From Klebsiella pneumoniae (lineage in GTDB: Bacteria > Bacteroidota > Bacteroidia > Flavobacteriales > Flavobacteriaceae): a stretch of DNA of 10,024 nucleotides. Where the stretch lies: the NCBI GenBank assembly GCA_943325355.2, contig CALPPA020000055.1, forward strand, positions 1 through 10,024, in the 5' to 3' direction. Below are positions 4,940-10,024 of the stretch, in pieces. The position numbers and the translations under genes were made by a program. How positions within the stretch are numbered: the stretch's first letter is position 1; each line of letters begins with the position of its first letter. A model generated the notes under the pieces. It did not search any database. It had not been told where the DNA came from and worked only from the letters and a program-made list of their open reading frames with translations.

Positions 4940-6202
4940 ATGGTAAAAGATTTATTCGAAAGAATTCAAAACAATAAAGGTCCACTAGGAAAATGGGCTT
5001 CACAAGCAGAAGGTTATTTTGTTTTTCCAAAGTTAGAAGGAGATCTTGGACCGAGAATGAAATTTCAGGGAAAAGAAGTTTTGAATTGGAGTTTGAACGA
5101 TTATTTAGGTTTGGCCAATCATCCAGAGGTGCGAAAAGCAGATACCGATGCAGCTATGGAATATGGTGCAGCGTACCCAATGGGTGCCAGAATGATGTCG
5201 GGTCACACGGAATTTCACGAACAATTAGAACAAGAATTAGCTGCTTTTGTAATGAAAGAGTCTGCTTATTTATTGAATTTTGGATACCAAGGAATTATGT
5301 CTACTATTGATGCCTTGGTTACTAGGAATGATGTAATTGTTTATGATGTAGATGCACACGCTTGTATTATTGACGGGGTTCGTTTGCATAGTGGAAAACG
5401 TTTTACGTACAAGCACAACGACATTGAAAGTATGGAGAAAAATCTGCAACGTGCTACAAAACTTGCTACTGAACAAGGTGGAGGAATTCTTTTTATTACT
5501 GAAGGTGTTTTTGGGATGCGTGGTCAACAAGGTAAGTTGAAAGAAATTGTTGCGATGAAGCAAAAATACAATTTCCGATTGTTAGTTGATGATGCTCACG
5601 GATTTGGAACACTTGGAAAAACAGGTGCTGGAGCAGGCGAGGAGCAAGGTGTTCAAGATGATATAGATGTTTATTTTTCTACGTTTGCTAAATCGATGGC
5701 CAATATTGGTGCTTTCGTTGCTGCCGACAAAGAGATTATAGATTACTTAAAATACAATTTGCGTTCGCAAATGTTTGCCAAAGCGTTGCCGATGATTCAG
5801 ACTATAGGTTCCTTGAAGCGTTTGGAATTGTTGCGTGATCATCCAGAATTGAAAGATAAACTTTGGGAAAATGTAAATGCTTTGCAAAATGGATTGAGAA
5901 GCAAAGGGTTTAATATTGGCGATACAAACACTTGTGTTACACCAGTTTATTTGGAAGGAAGTGTACCAGAAGCTATGGTTATGGTGAATGATTTGAGAGA
6001 GAATTACGGAATTTTCTTGTCGATTGTGATCTATCCTGTGATTCCAAAAGGAATGATTTTATTGCGAGTGATTCCTACTGCGCCTCATACATTAGACGAT
6101 ATTGACCAGACACTAACTGCTTTTGAAGCGATTCGTGAGAAATTAGTAAACGGAACGTATAAAGAAATTGCGAGCAGAACTAAAGTGGATTTGGACGCTT
6201 AA
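4940..6202 (+). CDS. PLP-dependent alpha-oxoamine synthase (serine palmitoyltransferase / cysteate acyltransferase type)
   Basis: 420 residues from the ATG at 4940. Fold-type I PLP enzymes of this family condense an amino acid with an acyl thioester, with loss of CO2. Visible residues: NDYLGL (53-58), YPMGARMMSGHTEFHEQLE (79-97), DAHACIIDG (138-146, His140 stacking on the cofactor), EGVFGM (188-193), VDDAHGFGTLG (216-226, Asp217 and His220), and FSTFAKSMANIGAF (246-259) with Lys251 as the Schiff-base lysine. Possible products are 3-ketosphinganine (serine), the capnine precursor (cysteate), 2-amino-3-ketobutyrate (glycine) or the biotin precursor KAPA (alanine). No bio or tdh neighbour supports the last two. 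Flavobacterium species make both sphingolipids and sulfonolipids, so a long-chain-base role is preferred, but the substrate cannot be read from sequence. The gene is monocistronic and ends at a terminator shared with the convergent gene. Confidence 0.9.
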   Translation: MVKDLFERIQNNKGPLGKWASQAEGYFVFPKLEGDLGPRMKFQGKEVLNWSLNDYLGLANHPEVRKADTDAAMEYGAAYPMGARMMSGHTEFHEQLEQELAAFVMKESAYLLNFGYQGIMSTIDALVTRNDVIVYDVDAHACIIDGVRLHSGKRFTYKHNDIESMEKNLQRATKLATEQGGGILFITEGVFGMRGQQGKLKEIVAMKQKYNFRLLVDDAHGFGTLGKTGAGAGEEQGVQDDIDVYFSTFAKSMANIGAFVAADKEIIDYLKYNLRSQMFAKALPMIQTIGSLKRLELLRDHPELKDKLWENVNALQNGLRSKGFNIGDTNTCVTPVYLEGSVPEAMVMVNDLRENYGIFLSIVIYPVIPKGMILLRVIPTAPHTLDDIDQTLTAFEAIREKLVNGTYKEIASRTKVDLDA

Positions 6203-6250
6203 AAACAAGTTTTCAATGTTCGGTTTTTTAGTGTTTAATTACTACTATAT

Positions 6251-6282
6251 AAAAGTCCATTCGTTTACAATGGACTTTTTTT
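6251..6282 (+). terminator. Intrinsic terminator between convergent genes
   Basis: An 11-bp perfect stem AAAAGTCCATT (6251-6261) with AATGGACTTTT (6269-6279), a seven-base loop, and a T run over 6276-6282. The A-rich left flank gives a short T run on the minus strand too, so it probably also serves the Sel1-repeat gene that ends at 6309. Confidence 0.88.
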
Positions 6283-6308
6283 ATGCTACTTTTTTGAGGT
6301 ATTTTATT

Positions 6309-6965
6309 CTATTTCTTCAAAAACTGATCTAAAGTGATTAACATATTTTTTTCCGATTTGGACATCTTTTCTGAAAGTACTTGAGCATCAGCAATCATCT
6401 TTTGAGATAGTCCAGTTGTACTTGATATCATTTGTTTGCCAGTATTCTCAGGAGTTTGATCAATTTGAACGGAAAGTAAAAGCAATGCCAATCCAGCGGT
6501 TTTATTAATTTTCACACCGTCTCCGCGAATGTAAAGCATACCTAAATTTCCGATTGCCAATCCATCGTTTTGCACCGCTGCTTTGCGATACCATTTATTA
6601 GCTTGAGTAAAATCTACTTTAGTTCCTTTTCCATTTTCGTATAAAACTCCTAAATTGAATTGCGCTGCAGCATTTCCTTGTATAGCTGCTTTATTATACC
6701 AAAATAGTGCATATTTTTCATTTTTTTTTACTCCTATTCCGTTTTCATACATTAACGCTAAATTGAATTGTGAGAAAACGTGTCCTTCATTGGAACCCTT
6801 GAGGAAATTATCGTAGGCTAGTTTCAAATTATTAGCTTCATAAGCTACAAGTCCAGCTTTAAAGTTTTTATTCTCTGTGTTTTGTCCGATAGCAGTTGTA
6901 TTAAAAAACAGGATAAAAAGAACACTCGAATAAAGGATTAAAAAAGTATTTGAAAATGATTTCAT
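6309..6965 (-). CDS. Secreted Sel1-repeat protein
   Basis: 218 residues. An N-terminal Sec signal peptide (Lys2, hydrophobic stretch about 8-22, likely cleavage near AIGQ at 25-28) directs it to the periplasm or beyond. There is no lipobox Cys. Three clear Sel1-like repeats of about 36 residues follow (62-98, 99-134, 135-167), with the pattern A..NLG.LYENG.G....D...A..WY.KAA..G. A degenerate copy lies at about 35-61. Sel1/TPR-like solenoids bind protein partners, and the partner here is unknown. A charged helical tail (about 175-218) ends the protein. The ATG is the natural start of the signal peptide. It lies 96 bp downstream of the GNAT gene on the same strand with no terminator between and no clear TAnnTTTG box, so it may be the last gene of that operon. 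Confidence 0.9.
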   Translation of the reverse strand: MKSFSNTFLILYSSVLFILFFNTTAIGQNTENKNFKAGLVAYEANNLKLAYDNFLKGSNEGHVFSQFNLALMYENGIGVKKNEKYALFWYNKAAIQGNAAAQFNLGVLYENGKGTKVDFTQANKWYRKAAVQNDGLAIGNLGMLYIRGDGVKINKTAGLALLLLSVQIDQTPENTGKQMISSTTGLSQKMIADAQVLSEKMSKSEKNMLITLDQFLKK

Positions 6966-7061
6966 AGCTATTTTGATTTTGTAAAAGGATTAGTTTTGAG
7001 CAGTAAAATGATGTAAATAGGTATTGCTTTTTTAGATTTCTAGACAAGTGAATTGATTTTG

Positions 7062-8180
7062 TCAGAGCATCTTCTTGAAAGTTTTTCTTTTACAATGAAT
7101 TCTTGGATCAAAGTTTTTCCATAAATTATGGATGGCGTGATTCTCTTCCAGTTCAGGAGTTCGGATGCAGTTGACAATTCCTTTTTCGCTGAAAGTCTTG
7201 AAATATTCGTCAAAAATGATGGCTGTTACCCCTTTGTTTTGGTATTCTGGATGAACGCCAATCAAGTAAAAAACAACGTCTTTACTGTCTTTTCTTGCTT
7301 TGAGCAAATGATAAAATCCAAAAGGAAAAAGCTTGCCTTTGGCTTTCTGCAACGCTTCCGAAAAACTGGGCATTACAATACTGAAAGCTACGATATCATT
7401 ATTCTTGTCCATCACAAATTTGATATATTCCGGATTGATAAAACTTATGTATTTCTTCTTGAAATATTCTATTTGTACGTCGGTGATGGCAACAAACGAG
7501 GACAAATCGGCATAAGAACTATTAAACAAATCAAACATTTTGTCTACATAAGGCATAATGTCTTTGGTTTTTGTAAAGTTCAAACTCGTTAGTTCATAGC
7601 GTTTTTTGATTAAGGCTTGCGCTTTTAAGAAAAATTCAGGTTTCACGTTCGAAAATGGAAAAATACTTTCGATGTATTCTTTCTCTTTTACAAATCCAAA
7701 TTGCTCTAAATGTGTCGCAAAATAGGGATGATTGTACCAAGTAATCATCGTTCCCATTTCGTCGAAACCTTCTGTGAGCACACCCACTTTGTCCAAATTG
7801 GAGAAACCCATTGGGCCTTCGATGTGTTCTAAATTATTTTTTCGACCTAATTCATATACTTTTTCTAATAATGCTTTCGTTACTTCGATGTCATCAATCA
7901 CGTCGAACCAACCGAAACGAACTTTCTTTTTATGCTGATTATTGACTTCGCCCCAGTTAATTATAGCTGAAATTCTTCCAACGATTACATGGTCTTTGTA
8001 GGCTAAATAAAAATAAGCTTCAGCGCTTTCGAAGGCGGGATTTTTGGTTCTGTCAAAACTTTCTAATTCATCGGTAATGATGGGTGGAACCCAATATTTG
8101 TTGTCTTTATATAAAGAAAAAGGAAATTTTACGAATTCGGTCATTTCCTTTTTTGTAATGGCTTCTTTTATGGTAATCAT
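7062..8180 (-). CDS. GNAT-fold N-acyltransferase family protein (YghO-like)
   Basis: 372 residues from the ATG at 8180. A longer in-frame start at 8249 exists, but it would overlap the upstream gene by 62 bp and add only a Lys-rich stretch, whereas 8180 puts MITIKEAITKKEM directly before the domain and leaves a 7-bp gap. The N-terminal part contains FPFSLYKDNKYWVPP (19-33) and VGRISAIIN (67-75), a pattern shared with the uncharacterised YghO-type proteins. The C-terminal GNAT domain shows LIGVHPEYQNKGV (306-318), the acyl-CoA pyrophosphate-binding motif A, followed by ELEENHAIHNLWKNF. The protein is cytoplasmic, and the acyl donor and acceptor are unknown. Larger GNAT proteins of this kind include bacterial lipid N-acyltransferases, so an amine acylation role in lipid synthesis is possible but unproven. 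It is probably co-transcribed with the upstream outer-membrane barrel gene. Confidence 0.88.
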   Translation of the reverse strand: MITIKEAITKKEMTEFVKFPFSLYKDNKYWVPPIITDELESFDRTKNPAFESAEAYFYLAYKDHVIVGRISAIINWGEVNNQHKKKVRFGWFDVIDDIEVTKALLEKVYELGRKNNLEHIEGPMGFSNLDKVGVLTEGFDEMGTMITWYNHPYFATHLEQFGFVKEKEYIESIFPFSNVKPEFFLKAQALIKKRYELTSLNFTKTKDIMPYVDKMFDLFNSSYADLSSFVAITDVQIEYFKKKYISFINPEYIKFVMDKNNDIVAFSIVMPSFSEALQKAKGKLFPFGFYHLLKARKDSKDVVFYLIGVHPEYQNKGVTAIIFDEYFKTFSEKGIVNCIRTPELEENHAIHNLWKNFDPRIHCKRKTFKKML

Positions 8181-8187
8181 TATTTTT

Positions 8188-9123
8188 TTATCCTTTTTTA
8201 GTTTTTTCTGCTTTTTTTCTTGCTTTTTTGTCTGAATCTCCTGTGTCAACTTTCATTCTAACTTCCTTATAATTTGCGTCATAACGCCAAGAAAAGCCAA
8301 TTCCTCCGTAAAGTATGGAAGGTGTATCTTTTAGACTGCTACTTATCGAAGCATCAACTTGTAAATCATTATGAATCAAAAAAGCAGCACCACCACGAAC
8401 AATGGAGTCGCTGTAGAAATCGCTCATATAGCCTTGATTCTCTATGAAACCAGACCATTTTCGGGAGAATCCTTTAGTCAAGGTAATTCCATAACCATAA
8501 CTTGGATAATCAGTTCCAATATAATCAGCAATGATATTGGTGACGAAAACCCAACTTCCGTCACCTAGGTGATTTTGGGCAATCAATATCACTTTTGGCG
8601 AAATAGCGGCGTCTGGAGAAAAATAATAGGGATTATCTGCCAGAGTAATATTTGCTCCAGCAAAAACAGAAACAGCAGGTATCAATTGACGCCAATTGAA
8701 CGAATGATTGGATTTCCAACTGTACACATTGATGTTTTTTTCGTAATTTTTGAAAGGGTCATAAATAAGATATTTTGCGCCCAAAATAGTTTGTTTAAAA
8801 GCCGACCTCTCAGGAAAGGCTAATGCTGGGTTTAAATATTCATATTGGTATTGAAAATCGGCGAGGAATTCTAGTTTTTCCTTAAAAAATCCATAGCGTA
8901 GCACTAGGTCAATGCCAAAACCATTTGAATCATAACCAAGAATGCTATGATTTTGCGTGATTCCATAAATGCCAGATTCAACTTGAAACACTGATTTTCC
9001 CACAGCAAAAGCAGACATTGTTTCGCCTGGTCTGTTCGAATTTATTTCATCAGTATATTGACCATAATGAATAAAAGGAGAAAGAAAAATTGCAACGAAA
9101 ACTAAGGTTTTGATTTTGTACAT
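8188..9123 (-). CDS. Outer-membrane beta-barrel protein (MetA-pathway/phenol-degradation transporter-like family)
   Basis: 311 residues. The signal peptide covers about residues 1-21 (MYKIK, hydrophobic core, IHYGQ). The mature protein opens with INSNRPGETMSAFAVGKSVFQVESGIYG, typical of the flavobacterial members of this barrel family (PF13557-like). Alternating aromatic/hydrophobic strands follow, for example LVLRYGFFKEKLEFLADFQYQ, AAISPKVILIAQN, YGYGITLTKGFSRKWSGFIENQGY and SILYGGIGFSWRY. The barrel appears to end at about residue 282. What it transports is unknown, and the family name does not prove a role in phenol breakdown. A basic tail of about 29 residues (KKARKKAEKTKKG at the end) follows the last strand, which is unusual for a barrel. 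The -7 box is 35 nt upstream. First gene of a probable operon with the GNAT gene. Confidence 0.87.
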   Translation of the reverse strand: MYKIKTLVFVAIFLSPFIHYGQYTDEINSNRPGETMSAFAVGKSVFQVESGIYGITQNHSILGYDSNGFGIDLVLRYGFFKEKLEFLADFQYQYEYLNPALAFPERSAFKQTILGAKYLIYDPFKNYEKNINVYSWKSNHSFNWRQLIPAVSVFAGANITLADNPYYFSPDAAISPKVILIAQNHLGDGSWVFVTNIIADYIGTDYPSYGYGITLTKGFSRKWSGFIENQGYMSDFYSDSIVRGGAAFLIHNDLQVDASISSSLKDTPSILYGGIGFSWRYDANYKEVRMKVDTGDSDKKARKKAEKTKKG

Positions 9124-9158
9124 ACTGTTTTTTTAGGTTAAAAAGGTATAACGCTCTT

Positions 9159-9166
9159 CAAATGTA
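9159..9166 (-). promoter_or_regulatory. -7 box of the outer-membrane protein operon
   Basis: The minus strand reads TACATTTG (TAnnTTTG), 35 nt before the ATG at 9123. No clear -33 TTTG was found. Confidence 0.58.
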
Positions 9167-9221
9167 CTATATTTTATTATTTATTTAAGAATGATATTTT
9201 AATTTTGAACGTTGGAATTGT

Positions 9222-9229
9222 TAATTTTG
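9222..9229 (+). promoter_or_regulatory. -7 box of the DUF4834 gene
   Basis: TAATTTTG, 17 nt before the ATG at 9247. A second identical TAATTTTG lies at 9200-9207 and contains the in-frame TTG at 9205. The proximal copy gives a short leader, as is common here. Confidence 0.55.
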
Positions 9230-9246
9230 CCAAAATTATTTTGATT

Positions 9247-9528
9247 ATGCAAGAAGCTTCTTTTTCTGGTTTTATAAAAGCAATATTTTACATACTTGTT
9301 TTCTATTATATTTTCAAATTTTTGGCAAGATTGTTTTTGCCTGTATTGGTTAAAAAGGTTGTACAGAAAGCAGGTGAAAATTTCCAAAAACAGCAACAAA
9401 ATGCACAAGGTAATTCTTGGCAAAAAGCGCCAAATAGCGATGAAGTTATAATTAATACAGCAAATGCTAAAAAACCTCGCGAAACCAAAAAAGTTGGGGA
9501 TTATGTTGATTACGAAGAAATAGATTAA
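9247..9528 (+). CDS. DUF4834 family small membrane protein
   Basis: 93 residues from the ATG at 9247. The upstream in-frame TTG at 9205 lies within a promoter-like TAATTTTG and is rejected. One hydrophobic segment (about residues 8-30, IKAIFYILVFYYIFKFLARL) anchors the protein. It is followed by a basic stretch (VKKVVQKAGENFQKQQQNA) and a polar, probably cytoplasmic tail ending KVGDYVDYEEID, the hallmark end of this Bacteroidota family. The function is unknown. It is transcribed divergently from the barrel operon and is followed 55 bp later by a YfhO-like gene on the same strand, probably co-transcribed. Confidence 0.85.
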   Translation: MQEASFSGFIKAIFYILVFYYIFKFLARLFLPVLVKKVVQKAGENFQKQQQNAQGNSWQKAPNSDEVIINTANAKKPRETKKVGDYVDYEEID

Positions 9529-9544
9529 ATTTACCCAAAACTAC

Positions 9545-9562
9545 TTCCGATAGCTATTGGAA
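9545..9562. repeat. 18-nt near-perfect palindrome in the DUF4834-YfhO gap
   Basis: TTCCGATAGCTATTGGAA is a perfect palindrome except for one pair that becomes G-U in RNA. It has no T run, so it is not a terminator. It may be a copy of an interspersed GATAGCTATC palindrome. Confidence 0.45.
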
Positions 9563-9583
9563 CCAAAACCAACAACCAATTTA

Positions 9584-10024
9584 ATGAAGCAACTTCAAAA
9601 GTTATATCCGCACGCCATAATCCTACTTGGATTCGTATTAATTTCTCTCATTTATTTTTATCCTGTATTGCAAGGGAAACAAATTTCCCAATCGGATATT
9701 GTGCAATATACTGGAATGGCAAAAGAGCAAAACGATTTTAGAAAAGCCCAAAACGTTGAGCCGTATTGGACAAATTCGGCCTTTGGGGGAATGCCAACGT
9801 ATCAATTGGGAGCCAAATATCCTCACGATTACATTGGAATGATTGACGATGCCTTACGCTTTTTACCTCGTCCAGCCGATTATTTATTTTTGTATTTTCT
9901 AGGTTTTTATGTGTTGCTTTTGGTTCTTAAAATTGATCCGCTTAAAGCCTTTTTTGGTGCATTGGCTTTTGGCTTTTCAACTTATTTGATAATTATTCTC
10001 GGTGTGGGTCATAATGCCAAAGCA
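9584..10024 (+). CDS. YfhO-like polytopic membrane protein (C-terminus cut by window edge)
   Basis: The first 147 residues are visible and the frame is open at the right edge. The family's full proteins usually run to several hundred residues. The first membrane segment covers about residues 9-29 (HAIILLGFVLISLIYFYPVL), followed by GKQISQSDIVQY (31-42). Asp38 sits where GT-C-type membrane glycosyltransferases of the YfhO group carry their first conserved acidic residue. Next is an extracytoplasmic loop with WTNSAFGGMPTYQLGAKYP, and then two more membrane segments (about 96-115 and 120-142). Such proteins are thought to glycosylate cell-envelope polymers from lipid-linked sugars, but the acceptor is unknown here. 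The ATG at 9584 is the first start before the membrane segment. It follows the DUF4834 gene by 55 bp. Confidence 0.87.
   Translation, partial: MKQLQKLYPHAIILLGFVLISLIYFYPVLQGKQISQSDIVQYTGMAKEQNDFRKAQNVEPYWTNSAFGGMPTYQLGAKYPHDYIGMIDDALRFLPRPADYLFLYFLGFYVLLLVLKIDPLKAFFGALAFGFSTYLIIILGVGHNAKA

Noticed and set aside
6966..7061. Separate promoter for the Sel1-repeat gene
   Set aside because: No TAnnTTTG match was found. Co-transcription with the GNAT gene is equally likely, so no promoter was called.
7128..7592. Plus-strand open frame of 154 codons
   Set aside because: It lies fully antisense to the GNAT gene, has no recognisable domain and its composition looks like a complement shadow.
8181..8249. 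N-terminal extension of the GNAT gene to an ATG at 8249
   Set aside because: It would overlap the barrel gene by 62 bp and consists only of Lys/Gln-rich sequence. The ATG at 8180 leaves a tidy 7-bp gap and starts the domain.
9638..9826. Minus-strand open frame within the YfhO-like gene
   Set aside because: It is a shadow of a coding frame with clear membrane segments on the plus strand.

Overview
The window looks like chromosomal DNA from a Bacteroidota bacterium, most likely a Flavobacterium or close relative. The evidence is an AT-rich sequence, leaders without Shine-Dalgarno sequences, several promoters with the Bacteroidota -7 box TAnnTTTG, and protein families typical of the class (DUF4834, lipocalin-like lipoprotein, NYN/OST-HTH protein, YfhO-like membrane protein). 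No phage, transposase, CRISPR, tRNA or rRNA was seen.

Layout. (1) 1-2243, minus strand: rdgB (XTP/dITP pyrophosphatase), followed downstream by a DEAD-box RNA helicase with a DbpA-type RNA-binding tail that runs off the left edge. Each has its own -7 box. (2) 2506-2952, plus strand: a small lipocalin-like lipoprotein. (3) 2953-3833 has no protein gene but holds the most striking structure here: three tandem copies, about 300 bp apart, of a promoter-RNA-terminator unit. Each unit has a conserved 11-bp-period direct repeat, a TAnATTTG box, a roughly 135-nt RNA body closed by an invariant 8-bp stem, and a strong intrinsic terminator. (4) 3834-4640, minus strand: a NYN-domain putative ribonuclease with a C-terminal OST-HTH/LOTUS domain, convergent with the RNA array. 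(5) 4717-4852: a composite interspersed repeat between divergent genes. (6) 4940-6202, plus strand: a PLP-dependent alpha-oxoamine synthase (serine palmitoyltransferase / cysteate acyltransferase type), ending at a shared terminator. (7) 9123 down to 6309, minus strand: a probable operon of an outer-membrane barrel protein, a double GNAT-fold acyltransferase and a secreted Sel1-repeat protein. (8) 9247 to the right edge, plus strand: DUF4834 protein and the start of a YfhO-like membrane protein, transcribed divergently from the operon.

Most protein genes are ordinary housekeeping or envelope genes. Two links are worth noting. The alpha-oxoamine synthase and the GNAT protein could both serve long-chain-base lipid synthesis (sphingolipid or sulfonolipid), but that is inference. 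The three-copy small RNA family, next to an RNA-binding nuclease-like gene, is the best candidate for an undescribed system.
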